In this document: positions 1 through 10,913 of the stretch, piece by piece
How positions within the stretch are numbered: position 1 is the first letter of the stretch
Layout: each line of letters begins with the position of its first letter
Source: Mycolicibacterium sp. CR10
GTDB taxonomy: Bacteria; Actinomycetota; Actinomycetes; Mycobacteriales; Mycobacteriaceae
Length of the DNA stretch: 64,000 nt
Direction of reading: 5' to 3'
Assembly: GCF_005222675.1 (NCBI RefSeq)
Contig: NZ_STGE01000024.1
Location: 235,010-299,009 of the forward strand
Translations under genes and position numbers: made by a program
The notes under the pieces: model-generated
The model's database searches: none
What the model saw: the letters and a program-made list of their open reading frames with translations, nothing else
What the model was told of the DNA's origin: nothing

Positions 1-1
1 G

Positions 2-586
2 CTGGATGGCGCCGAGATCGCGGTGGAATTCACTGCGAAGACCGTCAACCACTCAGGCGTGCTGACCGTCCAACTCGAAATGCGTGACATCACCGCCGTC
101 GCCGCCGCCAACGCTGCCTTGAGGCAGTCCGCTTCCACCGATCCGCTGACCGGTCTGCTGAACCGCCGGGCCTGGGATCAGCAGGTCGAGTCCCTGTTGT
201 GTGCCGAGCGTTTCCGCGGATCACCAGTCACGGTCGCCGTCATCGACCTCGACAACTTCAAGGCTTACAACGACTCTCGCGGGCACACCGCGGGCGACGC
301 CCTACTCCAGCGGTTCGCCACCTCCGCCCAGGCAGCCCTGCGGCGCGACGACGTCCTGGCCCGCTGGGGAGGGGAGGAGTTCATCCTCGCATTGCCCGGC
401 ACCACGATTGAGCAAGCCGAAAAGATGTTGCACCGGGTTCGGCGCTGCGTGCCCGCCGCACAGACCTGCTCGATCGGGTACACCACGTATGTCGCCGGTG
501 AACCCCTGTCCGACGCGGTGATTCGCGCAGACCAGGCGCTGTACTTGGCCAAGAGCCGGGGTCGGAACCAGCTCTCGGTGCTGTGA
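2..586 (+). CDS. Diguanylate cyclase (GGDEF domain), 5'-truncated by the window edge
   Basis: Makes the second messenger c-di-GMP from two GTP. The frame is open from base 2, so the true start lies upstream; the GTG at 23 is internal. The first visible residues look like the end of a PAS-type sensor segment leading through a short linker into the GGDEF domain (SASTDPLTGLLNRRAW). The active-site motif is GGEEF, an active variant, and it is preceded at the usual five-residue distance by RRDD, a match to the RxxD inhibitory site that binds product. The cyclase is therefore probably active and feedback-inhibited. The sensory N-terminus is not visible, so the signal is unknown. It converges on the acyl-CoA ligase gene with only 16 bases between them. 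Confidence 0.9.
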   Translation: MDGAEIAVEFTAKTVNHSGVLTVQLEMRDITAVAAANAALRQSASTDPLTGLLNRRAWDQQVESLLCAERFRGSPVTVAVIDLDNFKAYNDSRGHTAGDALLQRFATSAQAALRRDDVLARWGGEEFILALPGTTIEQAEKMLHRVRRCVPAAQTCSIGYTTYVAGEPLSDAVIRADQALYLAKSRGRNQLSVL

Positions 587-602
587 GCGCGCTCCTGCGC
601 TG

Positions 603-2213
603 TCAGCGACTGGTGCGCAGGTCTTTTCGCAGGATCTTGCCCGAGGCGGACTTCGGTATCGCGTCGATGAACTCGACCTGTCGGACCTTCTTGTAGGGCG
701 CGACCTGGCCGGCGACGAACTCCATCACCTCGGCCTCGGTCAGAGGGGAGTCGGCCGGTTTGACCACGAAGGCCTTGGGCACCTCTTCACCCTGTTCGTC
801 CTGCACGCCGATCACCGCGGCATCGGCGATCTGCGGATGTGACAGCAGCACGGCCTCCAACTCGGCGGGCGGCACCTGGTAGCCCTTGTACTTGATCAAT
901 TCCTTGAGCCGGTCGACGATGTACACGCGGCCCGCCGCGTCGACCTGGGCGAGGTCGCCGGTGTGCAGCCAGCCATCGTCGTCGATCGTCTCCCGGGTGG
1001 CATCCTCGTTGTTCAGGTAGCCGGCCATCACGTTGGGCCCCTTGAACCACAGCTCGCCGGTCGCGCTCAAACCCTTTGAGGGTGGGTCGATTTCGTCACC
1101 AGTCTCCGGGTCGACCAACTTCGACACGGCATTGGACACCGTCCAGCCGACTGAACTCAGCGGCGCCTCGGTGTGCATGTCGAGCGCGCCGCCGTCGAAC
1201 GGGGTGATGTGGCTTACCGGGCTGAGCTCGCTCATCCCGTAGCCCTGCACGACCTTGCAGCCGAGCCGCTGGGCGACGGCGTGACCGAGGTCGGCATCCA
1301 GCGGCGCCGCCCCCGACATCACGACGTTGAGGGACGACAGGTCGTGCGAGTCGACCAGTGGATGCTTGGCCAGCGCGACCGCCACCGGCGGCGCGATGAA
1401 GGCGATGGTGCATTTGTGTTCGGCGATGTTGCCCAGGAAGTCGCCGAGGTCGAAGCTCGGCATGATGACCAGCCGCGCACGGGCGTGGAGCGCGGCGTTG
1501 AGAAGCACCGTCATGCCGTAGATGTGGAAGAACGGGAGGACGGCCAGCACGACGTCGTCGGCGACCATTCCGTGTAGCGGGCGGATCTGGGCGACGTTGG
1601 CGACGAGGTTGCGGTGCGTCAGCATGACGCCCTTCGGATTGCCTGTCGTCCCCGAACTGTAGGGCAGAGCCGCCAGATGCGAGGAGGGCGCGAAGTCCAC
1701 CTGTGGCGCAGGCGTTCCGGAGGCGAGGAGGTCGGCGGCGTTGGGATGCCCGTCCTGTCCGCGGCCCGCCCCGTCGAGCACCACGAGGTCCTCGTCGGCC
1801 AGGCCGATCAGCCCGGCGGCTTCTTTCGCCTGGGGAAGCAGCGCGGCGACCGTGATGAGCATCTTGGCCTTGGAGTCGGTCAACTGCTTGGCGATGTCCT
1901 TGGCGGTGAACAGCGCGTTGATCGTCGTCGCTGTCACACCTGCGCGCAGGATGCCGTGGAACGCCACCGCGAATGCCGAACTGTTCGGGGCGAGCAGGCC
2001 GACCACGTCACCGACGCCGAGGCCACGGTGGGCCAGGGCGCCGGCGAATGTGCTGACTCGGGCCACCATCTCGCGATAGGTGGTCTGCCTACCGGATTTC
2101 GCATCGATGAGGGCGACGCGGTCGGCGTCGGCGTCGTCCAATTCGGCGAACAGATAGTCGTAGATGCTGGCGGTGGGAATGTGGACTTCGGGGAAGGGGC
2201 TTGGGAAGCTCAT
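603..2213 (-). CDS. Acyl-CoA / 4-coumarate-CoA ligase family AMP-forming enzyme
   Basis: A 536-residue member of the ANL superfamily that activates a carboxylic acid to an acyl-adenylate and then to a CoA thioester. Visible motifs are the P-loop YSSGTTGNPKGVMLTH, the GYGMSE motif, the TGDLA hinge region and the C-terminal PKSASGKILRKDLR stretch with the catalytic lysine. Overall length and motif order fit the 4-coumarate-CoA ligase branch rather than very-long-chain FadD proteins. The substrate cannot be read from sequence; mycobacteria have dozens of FadD paralogs. It stands alone, with a YjbR gene upstream on the same strand, and is not part of the ligA block conserved with M. tuberculosis. 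Confidence 0.9.
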   Translation of the reverse strand: MSFPSPFPEVHIPTASIYDYLFAELDDADADRVALIDAKSGRQTTYREMVARVSTFAGALAHRGLGVGDVVGLLAPNSSAFAVAFHGILRAGVTATTINALFTAKDIAKQLTDSKAKMLITVAALLPQAKEAAGLIGLADEDLVVLDGAGRGQDGHPNAADLLASGTPAPQVDFAPSSHLAALPYSSGTTGNPKGVMLTHRNLVANVAQIRPLHGMVADDVVLAVLPFFHIYGMTVLLNAALHARARLVIMPSFDLGDFLGNIAEHKCTIAFIAPPVAVALAKHPLVDSHDLSSLNVVMSGAAPLDADLGHAVAQRLGCKVVQGYGMSELSPVSHITPFDGGALDMHTEAPLSSVGWTVSNAVSKLVDPETGDEIDPPSKGLSATGELWFKGPNVMAGYLNNEDATRETIDDDGWLHTGDLAQVDAAGRVYIVDRLKELIKYKGYQVPPAELEAVLLSHPQIADAAVIGVQDEQGEEVPKAFVVKPADSPLTEAEVMEFVAGQVAPYKKVRQVEFIDAIPKSASGKILRKDLRTSR

Positions 2214-2250
2214 AGCACCTCTGATCGAATCATGTCTGGCACCTCACCGG

Positions 2251-2655
2251 TCAACGTTCGTCGAGCTGTTTGAGCAATTTTTTCGGAGCGACCATCCGGA
2301 ACGATGCATCGACCAGCTCGGTCACCTCGTCCCAGTCGACCTTTCTGGCGGTGAAGTCCAGCCCGAGCCAGCCGTAGGGCCCCATGTAGGCGGGGTAGAA
2401 GAACCGCTTGTCCTGTTCGAGGGCTTTGCGGTCGCTGTCGTCGACCTTGATCAGAATCGAGTGGGAGTAGCGGAGGTGTTCCCCGCCGTGCTCGCTTTTC
2501 GCCGATCCGCCGTAGATCGCGAACATCTTGGGCGCGCAGAACACCGGCCGACCGTGCGAGATCTTCTCGAACGACTCCGGGTAGCGGAGCGCGATCGCGC
2601 GGACCTCGGCCAAGCCCATGTCGTCGTCGCGGAACATGAGGGGATGCGGCATCAC
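2251..2655 (-). CDS. MmcQ/YjbR family protein
   Basis: A 134-residue protein of the MmcQ/YjbR family, small proteins with a CyaY-like fold sometimes called DNA-binding. The family pattern is seen in an N-terminal segment ending in ALRYPESFEKISHGRPVF and a middle part with lysine and tryptophan residues (HSILIKVDD, AYMGPYGWLGLDF). Biochemical function is unknown for the family. It lies 37 bases upstream of the acyl-CoA ligase on the same strand and could be co-transcribed with it, and it is divergent from ligA with about 65 bases between the starts. Confidence 0.85.
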   Translation of the reverse strand: MMPHPLMFRDDDMGLAEVRAIALRYPESFEKISHGRPVFCAPKMFAIYGGSAKSEHGGEHLRYSHSILIKVDDSDRKALEQDKRFFYPAYMGPYGWLGLDFTARKVDWDEVTELVDASFRMVAPKKLLKQLDER

Positions 2656-2710
2656 GTCAGCCTATCCAGCTGGTCGGGCGCGCGCCCGGGTTGTCAGCAC
2701 GCTCGGATAG

Positions 2711-4840
<2,130 letters not shown>

Positions 4841-4925
4841 GTGGAGTTCGACACTTCCGAGGCCGGGTGGCGGATATTCCGGGTGGCAACTGGGGAAGTG
4901 CTGTACGTGCCGCCGGGCACGGCCG

Positions 4926-5942
4926 TCAGGCGGGCGTCTTGATCCGCTGCACAATTGACTTCGGCCTACTGGGCCTCAATCGTGGGTCGGCACCGAGCAT
5001 GTCGTCGGGGAAGTGTTCGTCGAGCCACGTCTGGTTGTAGATGGTGTCGATGTATCGCTCGCCGAAATCGGGAGCGATCGCCACCGTCGTCAGATCACCC
5101 TCGTCGTGCTCCGCGAGCCAGCGGAGCGCGCCGGCCACCACGGTCCCGGTGGAGCCGCCGAAGAGAAACCCGCGGCCGGCAAGACGGTGGCAGATTCGGA
5201 TGGCATCGGCCTCCTCCACGAGGACCACGTCGTCGACATAGCTCTGGTCCAGCATCGGGGGGCGCATACCCATACCCAGGCCGGGAATCATCCGGCGGCC
5301 CGCCGGACGACCGAAGGAAACCGAGCCGACGGCGTCGATGGCGACGACTCGGATGTGGGGATGCCACTTCCGCAGGTAACGCGCGCAACCCATCAGGGTG
5401 CCGGTTGTGCCGGCGCCGACGAACAGCACGTCGAGTCCGGGGAACTCCCGCATAATCGATGGAGCGGTGGTCTTGTAGTGCGCCTGCCAGTTGTTCTTGT
5501 TGTCGTACTGGTCGAGCCATACATATCGCTGGTCCGCTGCGCACAGACGGCGGATGAACTCCAAGCGCGCGCCGAGCAATCCGCCGTCCTTCGACGGGGT
5601 TGTGATCGTGTGCACTTCGGCGCCGAGGGCCTTCATCAGCCGCTTCGTCGCGGCGTTGCACCGCTCGTCGGTCACGCACACGAACCGGTATCCCTTACTC
5701 GCAGCGACCATGCTCAGCGCCACACCGAGATTGCCCGATGAGGACTCCACAAGGATGGAATCCGGCGTCAGTGCGCCGTCGCGTTCGGCCGCCTCCACCA
5801 TCTCGGTGGCTGGTTTGAGTTTGACCGATCCGGCGAGATTGACTCCTTCACACTTGAGGTACAGCGACCGCTCGAGTATCCCGTGCAGATCGACGTAGAG
5901 ATCGTCCTGGTTGAAGGCGTGGGGAGCAGACACAACCGTCAT
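4926..5942 (-). CDS. SbnA-like PLP-dependent beta-replacement enzyme (cysteine synthase superfamily)
   Basis: A 338-residue fold-type II PLP enzyme. The ATG at 5942 is chosen because a GAAAGGA ribosome site precedes it; the frame runs open 78 codons further but that part is leader RNA. Lys41 in AGSVK is the expected PLP lysine, SSSGN (67-71) the substrate loop and GTTGT (178-182) the phosphate-binding loop. Segment order and spacing match Staphylococcus SbnA, which joins O-phosphoserine and glutamate on the way to L-2,3-diaminopropionate, better than CysK or CysM. No SbnB-like dehydrogenase lies in the window, so the true product is unknown. It is divergent from a GNAT and an MFS gene, which suggests synthesis, acetylation and export of a small amino acid derivative. 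Confidence 0.8.
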   Translation of the reverse strand: MTVVSAPHAFNQDDLYVDLHGILERSLYLKCEGVNLAGSVKLKPATEMVEAAERDGALTPDSILVESSSGNLGVALSMVAASKGYRFVCVTDERCNAATKRLMKALGAEVHTITTPSKDGGLLGARLEFIRRLCAADQRYVWLDQYDNKNNWQAHYKTTAPSIMREFPGLDVLFVGAGTTGTLMGCARYLRKWHPHIRVVAIDAVGSVSFGRPAGRRMIPGLGMGMRPPMLDQSYVDDVVLVEEADAIRICHRLAGRGFLFGGSTGTVVAGALRWLAEHDEGDLTTVAIAPDFGERYIDTIYNQTWLDEHFPDDMLGADPRLRPSRPKSIVQRIKTPA

Positions 5943-6257
5943 CGAAAATTCCTTTCTCCGTTCGCCTCTCAGTTCGCCGCCCCCTTTGGGGACGGTTACC
6001 TGAGTGACTGCCTGATGGCAGCCCGGGCGTCTGCGAGAAGCATCGTTTTGGCCAATGAGGTTGGTGTGAACCAAGAATGAGCGTGCTCTCATCGGAACGG
6101 TCCGCTCAACGTGCGCCCCACACTGATGCCGGACGGTTGACTCGCGGTCCTGCGTCGACGATGAGAGGCGGTTCATCTCGTCCTCACCCGGCTCTCATCG
6201 GCAGTGAGCAGACTGGCAGCACGGCAGAGGCCGATGAATCAATCAAGGAGGACCACC
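5943..6257. promoter_or_regulatory. Divergent promoter region with three CTCTCATCG copies
   Basis: This 315-base gap between divergent starts holds no convincing gene. The 9-mer CTCTCATCG occurs directly at 6087-6094 plus its flank (within the 11-mer GCTCTCATCGG, 6085-6095), inverted at 6159-6167, and directly again within the same 11-mer at 6191-6201. Such spacing is typical of operator sites. The minus-strand leader hairpins occupy 5968-6021. I did not find a clear -10/-35 pair. Confidence 0.45.
5968..6021 (-). promoter_or_regulatory. Two-hairpin leader RNA of the SbnA-like gene
   Basis: Read on the minus strand, CTGCC-ATCA-GGCAG (6021-6008) is followed after three bases by a longer stem. 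CTCAG (6004-6000) pairs with CTGAG (5972-5968). Inside lies an internal loop (GTAA opposite CGAA), then an eight-pair stem CCGTCCCC / GGGGGCGG closed by AAA. One pair is G-U only in the minus-strand RNA and would be a C-A mismatch on the plus strand, which supports transcription toward the SbnA-like gene. The structure ends about 25 bases before the start codon. It does not match the riboswitch consensus sequences I know. Confidence 0.5.
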
Positions 6258-6890
6258 ATGTCGATGTCCGCGCCGATGGCAGACCGAATCGATCACACCG
6301 ACGTCGGTCACGCCGGTGAAGACGTGTGCGTCACAGCTGTGTCCCTACACGGTAGGGGATATGAATTATACTGGCCAACAAAACTTTCCGATACCGAGCG
6401 TCAGGAACTACTTTCCTTGTACGACGAGGTCGCCCGGCACGAGGCCACTCATGGATTCACCGGGTCGATCGCCAACGACGTCGGCCGCCGCATCGTCGAC
6501 ACCGACGCAGAGTCCCTCGCGGCAGGGCAGATCCTGATGCTGCTGGCGCGGGACTCCGATGGCATCGTGGGGAGTCTTATACTGCAGCCCTACACCTCGC
6601 AGGCTCGCAAGCACACTGTGAATGCGAAGCGTGCCGTCGTGGCCCGGCGTGCGCGAGGGACGATCTTCCCGCTGATGGTCGATGCGGCCATCCAGAGAGC
6701 GGTCGCCGTCGGCGCCGAAGTCGTCACGTGCGATGTCGCTTCAGATGGCCCGTTGGGGTTGTGGAAGTCGCTCGGGTTCATCGAATACGGCGTCATGCCC
6801 GACTATGCACGCCGCCACGGGAAGTCCCTCGACGGATACTTCCTCCACATGCGTCTGCCGGCGAAGGCGGTCGTCGAGCCGACTGGCTGA
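6258..6890 (+). CDS. GNAT family N-acetyltransferase
   Basis: A 210-residue GNAT-fold protein, expected to move an acetyl group from acetyl-CoA to an amine. The ATG at 6258 follows a strong AAGGAGG ribosome site at 6245-6251, so the longer upstream frame is not used. The acetyl-CoA region is VVARRARGTIFPLMVDAAIQRA, followed by the C-terminal strand pair typical of GNATs (LGLWKSLGFIEYGVMPDY). The substrate is unknown. Its place between an SbnA-like amino acid enzyme and an MFS exporter suggests it modifies that enzyme's product, or protects against it; this is inference from context. The MFS gene starts 79 bases downstream on the same strand. Confidence 0.85.
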   Translation: MSMSAPMADRIDHTDVGHAGEDVCVTAVSLHGRGYELYWPTKLSDTERQELLSLYDEVARHEATHGFTGSIANDVGRRIVDTDAESLAAGQILMLLARDSDGIVGSLILQPYTSQARKHTVNAKRAVVARRARGTIFPLMVDAAIQRAVAVGAEVVTCDVASDGPLGLWKSLGFIEYGVMPDYARRHGKSLDGYFLHMRLPAKAVVEPTG

Positions 6891-6969
6891 ATACGTGGCT
6901 GGACGAATCATGAACGGGCTTTAATCCTTCACTCATCTCTGAGTCATCGGGAGTGCGCAGGCTTAGTGC

Positions 6970-8211
6970 ATGACCATGAAGACACAAGCTGATCCGCGAC
7001 GCGCATCCCATCGCCCACAGCGGTTGAACTTCCGCCTCTTTCTCGTGAGCCAGATCGCATCGCAGTGCGGGACGTGGCTGCAGTTCGTGGCCGTGGCCTG
7101 GTTGGCGAGCGGATTGACCGGCAGCGGTGCCGCTCTCGGGTGGATCGCCGTTGCCACATTCGGGCCACTGCTGGTGTTGGGACCGTGGACCGGGGCACTC
7201 GCCGACCGCGTCGACAAGCAACGGCTGCTGATGGCCGCACAGCTGCTCATGGTCGGACAGGCCCTGGTGCTGGGCGCTCTGGTACTCGCCGGACTCGACG
7301 GCCTGACGTGGATCTACAGCCTGGCGCTGATCTACGGGGTGATACACGCCGTGGAGGCACCGGTCCGTCGCGCCATCGTGGCTGAACTCGTTGAGCAGCA
7401 GCGGATTCCGCGGGCAGTGAGTCTCACGAATGTCATCGCCGCGGTTGGCCGGGTGATAGGCCCGCTGTGCGCCGGCGCCCTGATCGCCACCGCCGGAATC
7501 GGTTGGTGCTTCATTGCCAACTCCATCAGCTACCTGATCGCGTTGGTGGTGCTGCTGCCAATCGACCGATCCGCGCTCCGCATCACCGAACCGGAGAGAA
7601 CACCAGGGACCGTACGGGCAGGCCTGCGCTACGCATGGCGGGTCCCGGAACTCCGGATTGCCTTGTCGCTCACCGGCGTGGTCGCTGCCTTCGGTTTCAA
7701 CCATCAGGTGCTGGTCCCGCTCCTGGCGGCCAAGACGTTCGACGGCGGCGTGGGCGTCTACACGGTGCTCTACACCGCCATCAGCGCCGGATCCGTCGTC
7801 GGAGCGCTATCGGTGGTGCGTCGCCGCGAGATCGAGCTCCGCTTCCTCGTCTGGTCGGTGATCGCCTTTGCGCTGACGAACGGTTGTCTTGCGATGTCGC
7901 CGAACCCGGCTCTGGCCGCGGTTGCGGGTTTCGCCACTGGAGCGAGCGCGTTGCTGTTCATCACCGCCGCGGCCGTTCTGCTCCAGCAGAGCTGCGCACC
8001 GTCAATGCGGGGCCGGGTGATGGCTTTGTTCGCGATGGTGCTCCTCGGCGGGATTCCCATCGGTGCACCGATCGTCGGCGTTATCGCTGACACCGCTGGC
8101 CCTCGAGCCGCGCTGGCTGTGGGATCCGTGGCTGCCGCGATTGCTGGTGGCTGGGCGCTGGGACACCTGAGGGCCCGAACCACACCGGCGCGGCCGGACC
8201 ATCGATGCTGA
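6970..8211 (+). CDS. MFS transporter, probable exporter (EntS/MFS_3-like)
   Basis: A 413-residue integral membrane protein with about twelve hydrophobic segments. The motif GPWTGALADRVDKQRLL between helices 2 and 3 is the MFS motif A. Layout resembles the EntS/macrolide-efflux branch, whose members export siderophores or drugs. It follows the GNAT gene on the same strand, and the 79-base gap contains ACTCA-TCTC-TGAGT (6931-6944), a short inverted repeat that may be regulatory. Substrate is unknown; the neighbouring SbnA-like and GNAT genes suggest an amino-acid-derived compound. It converges on the ACT-domain gene. Confidence 0.9.
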   Translation: MTMKTQADPRRASHRPQRLNFRLFLVSQIASQCGTWLQFVAVAWLASGLTGSGAALGWIAVATFGPLLVLGPWTGALADRVDKQRLLMAAQLLMVGQALVLGALVLAGLDGLTWIYSLALIYGVIHAVEAPVRRAIVAELVEQQRIPRAVSLTNVIAAVGRVIGPLCAGALIATAGIGWCFIANSISYLIALVVLLPIDRSALRITEPERTPGTVRAGLRYAWRVPELRIALSLTGVVAAFGFNHQVLVPLLAAKTFDGGVGVYTVLYTAISAGSVVGALSVVRRREIELRFLVWSVIAFALTNGCLAMSPNPALAAVAGFATGASALLFITAAAVLLQQSCAPSMRGRVMALFAMVLLGGIPIGAPIVGVIADTAGPRAALAVGSVAAAIAGGWALGHLRARTTPARPDHRC

Positions 8212-8250
8212 CGTTCCCGGTGCGACGCGCCGAGCCACGCACATCGCCGA

Positions 8251-8919
8251 TCAGCCGATGATGGTCGCGATGATGCCGGCGAGGTAGCCCAGGCGTGCCA
8301 CCTCGCTCGGCCGGAATTCGGGTCCACCGGGACGGCCCAGCACGACCGCGGTGCGCGAACCGCCCAGTGGCGCGGCGGCCAGTGTGGTGTCCATGTCCCG
8401 CCAGACCTGCGGCACCCAGTCCGCGGTGGCGTCCAGCGCTGCGGGGTGCTCGATGGGCAGCCACGGAGTTTCGGCGGCCTGAGTTTCGGGGGCCCCCGAG
8501 CTGCCGACGACCCGTTCGGGCCCGGAATCGGTGAGATGGGTGACGGTGCACCAGCCGACGCGTAGCACCTTGGGGGCTTCGTCGACGAGGACCTGGAGCC
8601 TCTTGCGCCTGCCGTCGGCGGCGGCAACGTGGTCGATCAACTCGAGTTCCCGATGTGCCTCGAGCAGCCCGGTGTGCGGCCGGATGCTGTCCACGTAGAC
8701 GCCGTTGAGCTTTTCGGCGGCGGTGATGAGCATGTCGGCCATCGCGCCGGCGGGCAGATCGACCACCAGATCGTCGACCGCATAGCCCGCGGCGCGATCG
8801 ACCACGTCGAGCGAGAGGATGTCAGCGCCCACGGAGCCAAGGGCCACGGCCAACGCTCCGAGACTGCCCGGCCTGTCCTCTAGCTGGACCCGCAGCAGAT
8901 ACGAAGGCACGCGCAACAC
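8251..8919 (-). CDS. ACT domain-containing protein (Rv3013-like)
   Basis: A 222-residue protein with an N-terminal ACT domain (about residues 4-75, starting [19 protein letters not shown]), a fold that usually binds amino acids and regulates a partner. The C-terminal 150 residues are not a domain I can name. In M. tuberculosis the equivalent gene, Rv3013, sits in the same place between ligA and gatC. It is divergent from gatC with about 70 bases between them. The ligand and partner are unknown. Confidence 0.8.
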   Translation of the reverse strand: MLRVPSYLLRVQLEDRPGSLGALAVALGSVGADILSLDVVDRAAGYAVDDLVVDLPAGAMADMLITAAEKLNGVYVDSIRPHTGLLEAHRELELIDHVAAADGRRKRLQVLVDEAPKVLRVGWCTVTHLTDSGPERVVGSSGAPETQAAETPWLPIEHPAALDATADWVPQVWRDMDTTLAAAPLGGSRTAVVLGRPGGPEFRPSEVARLGYLAGIIATIIG

Positions 8920-8992
8920 TGTTTCACGGAGTGCGGTGGGCAGGCGACTCGGGCGCGATCAGCCGACCGGGGTTGAACTAGGCTTCGTGGTC

Positions 8993-9391
8993 GTGTCACA
9001 GATCTCTCGAGACGAGGTTGCTCACCTGGCCCGGCTGGCCCGGCTCGCCCTGACCGACAGCGAGCTCGACAGCTTCGCCGGCCAGTTGGACGCCATCATC
9101 GGCCACGTCAGCCAGATCCAAGCGGTGGACGTGACCGGAATCGAGGCTACCGACAACCCGTTGGTTCGGCGGGCAGGAGCGGAGCGACCCGGGGAATCGG
9201 ATAGGCGGGCAGGAGCGGAGCGACCCGGGGAATCGGACAGCCCGGAGGGAGCGGAGGACGGCGGAGTCGTGAACGTGTTCCGGCCCGACGTGGTCCGGCC
9301 GTCCCTGACGCAGGAGCAGGCCCTGGCAGCGGCACCGAACTCGGCGGATGAGCGGTTCGCGGTTCCGCGGATTCTGGGAGAAGCAGAGTGA
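8993..9391 (+). CDS. gatC: Asp/Glu-tRNA(Asn/Gln) amidotransferase subunit C, with an inserted repeat
   Basis: Small stabilizing subunit of the GatCAB complex that converts Glu-tRNA(Gln) to Gln-tRNA(Gln). The GTG at 8993 begins [19 protein letters not shown], the conserved GatC start. At 132 residues it is about 33 longer than the roughly 99-residue M. tuberculosis protein. The extra length is a double 12-residue repeat ([12 protein letters not shown]) around residues 59-82, encoded by two units of a 36-nt DNA repeat, plus a short acidic stretch. The conserved C-terminus ([11 protein letters not shown]) is intact, so the gene is probably functional. The stop overlaps the gatA start. Confidence 0.95.
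   Translation: MSQISRDEVAHLARLARLALTDSELDSFAGQLDAIIGHVSQIQAVDVTGIEATDNPLVRRAGAERPGESDRRAGAERPGESDSPEGAEDGGVVNVFRPDVVRPSLTQEQALAAAPNSADERFAVPRILGEAE
9168..9239 (+). repeat. Two tandem units of a dispersed 36-nt repeat inside gatC
   Basis: Units at 9168-9203 and 9204-9239 each begin GGCGGGCAGGAGCGGAGCG and continue through CCCGGGGAATCGG. They differ at only one or two bases near their ends. The same sequence recurs in ilvB (18874) and at the 3' end of pca (59618 and 59654). In gatC it is read in the frame that gives AGAERPGES. Confidence 0.85.
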
Positions 9392-10896
9392 GCGAGACGC
9401 GAGGAGCAGACAGTAGCGACCTGACACGGCTCGATGCAGCGACGCTGAGCGCCAAGATCGCTGCCAAGGAGGTGTCCTCCACCGAGGTCACCCAGGCCTG
9501 CCTGGACCAGATCGCCGCCACCGACGGCGACTACCACGCGTTCCTTCACGTCGCCGCGGATCAGGCGCTGGAGGCAGCGGCCGCGGTCGACGCCGCCGTC
9601 GCCGCCGGGGAGCAGTTGCCGTCACCGCTGGCCGGTGTGCCGCTGGCACTCAAGGACGTCTTCACCACCACCGACATGCCCACGACGTGCGGGTCGAAGA
9701 TCCTCGAGGGCTGGACGTCGCCCTACGACGCCACGGTGAGCGCGCGACTGCGCGCCGCCGGCATCCCCATCCTCGGCAAGACGAACATGGACGAGTTCGC
9801 GATGGGGTCCTCGACCGAGAACTCGGCCTACGGCCCCACCCGCAACCCCTGGAACGTCGACCGGGTGCCCGGCGGATCGGGCGGCGGCAGCGCCGCGGCC
9901 CTGGCCGCCTTCCAGGCGCCACTGGCCATCGGATCCGACACCGGCGGGTCGATTCGCCAGCCCGCCGCACTCACCGCGACCGTCGGCGTCAAACCCACCT
10001 ACGGCACGGTCTCCCGGTACGGGCTGATCGCCTGCGCTTCCTCGCTGGACCAGGGTGGACCGTGCGCGCGCACGGTCCTGGACACCGCGCTGCTGCACGC
10101 CGTCATCGCCGGCCACGACCCGTGCGACTCGACCTCGATCGCCGCCGAGGTGCCCGATGTCGTCGGCGCAGCCCGGGCCGGCGCCACCGGCGATCTCACC
10201 GGTGTCAAGGTCGGCGTGATCACGCAGCTGCACCACGGGGAGGGCTACCAATCCGGGGTGCTCGACTCGTTCAACGCCGCCGTCGAACAGCTGACCGCCC
10301 TCGGTGCAGAGGTCAGCGAGGTGGACTGTCCGCACATCGACTACTCGCTGCCGGCGTACTACCTGATCCTGCCGTCCGAGGTGTCGTCGAACCTGGCGAA
10401 GTTCGACGGAATGCGATACGGGATTCGGGTCGGTGACGACGGCACCCACAGCGCCGAAGAGGTGATGGCGCTCACCCGTGCCGCCGGGTTCGGCCCTGAG
10501 GTCAAGCGCCGGATCATGATCGGTGCCTACGCCTTGTCGGCCGGCTATTACGACGCTTATTACAACCAGGCCCAGAAGGTGCGCACGCTGATCGCCCGCG
10601 ATCTGGACGAGGCCTACCGCAGCGTCGATGTGCTGATCTCGCCGACGACGCCGACGACGGCGTTCCGGCTGGGCGAGAAGGTCGACGACCCGTTGTCGAT
10701 GTATCTGTTCGACCTGTGCACGTTGCCGCTGAACCTCGCCGGCCACTGCGGAATGTCAGTACCGTCGGGGCTGTCGGCGGAGGACAACCTGCCCGTCGGA
10801 CTACAGATCATGGCACCGGCACTGGCCGATGACCGGCTCTACCGGGTCGGAGCGGCCTACGAAGCGGCGCGCGGTCCACTGCCAACTGCGCTCTGA
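9388..10896 (+). CDS. gatA: Asp/Glu-tRNA(Asn/Gln) amidotransferase subunit A
   Basis: Catalytic amidase subunit of GatCAB; it releases ammonia from glutamine for transamidation of Glu-tRNA(Gln). The 502-residue protein carries the amidase signature with Lys89 (LALKDVFTT), the glycine-rich [11 protein letters not shown] and the catalytic Ser188 in [12 protein letters not shown]. It starts with a GTG that overlaps the gatC stop, so translation is coupled. pfkA and gatB follow on the same strand, as in M. tuberculosis. Confidence 0.98.
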   Translation: MSETRGADSSDLTRLDAATLSAKIAAKEVSSTEVTQACLDQIAATDGDYHAFLHVAADQALEAAAAVDAAVAAGEQLPSPLAGVPLALKDVFTTTDMPTTCGSKILEGWTSPYDATVSARLRAAGIPILGKTNMDEFAMGSSTENSAYGPTRNPWNVDRVPGGSGGGSAAALAAFQAPLAIGSDTGGSIRQPAALTATVGVKPTYGTVSRYGLIACASSLDQGGPCARTVLDTALLHAVIAGHDPCDSTSIAAEVPDVVGAARAGATGDLTGVKVGVITQLHHGEGYQSGVLDSFNAAVEQLTALGAEVSEVDCPHIDYSLPAYYLILPSEVSSNLAKFDGMRYGIRVGDDGTHSAEEVMALTRAAGFGPEVKRRIMIGAYALSAGYYDAYYNQAQKVRTLIARDLDEAYRSVDVLISPTTPTTAFRLGEKVDDPLSMYLFDLCTLPLNLAGHCGMSVPSGLSAEDNLPVGLQIMAPALADDRLYRVGAAYEAARGPLPTAL

Positions 10897-10913
10897 CAGG
10901 GGAGGATGGTGCC

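Noticed and set aside
4841..4925. Terminator between ligA and the SbnA-like gene
   Set aside because: CACTTCC and GGAAGTG can pair, but the loop exceeds 30 bases and there is no T-tract.
5968..6021. SAM, TPP or glycine riboswitch
   Set aside because: The stems and loops do not follow those consensus sequences; only the short CTCAGGTAA resembles part of a glycine aptamer.
4926..8211. Siderophore (staphyloferrin B-type) gene cluster
   Set aside because: No SbnB-like dehydrogenase, NIS synthetase or receptor accompanies the SbnA-like gene.
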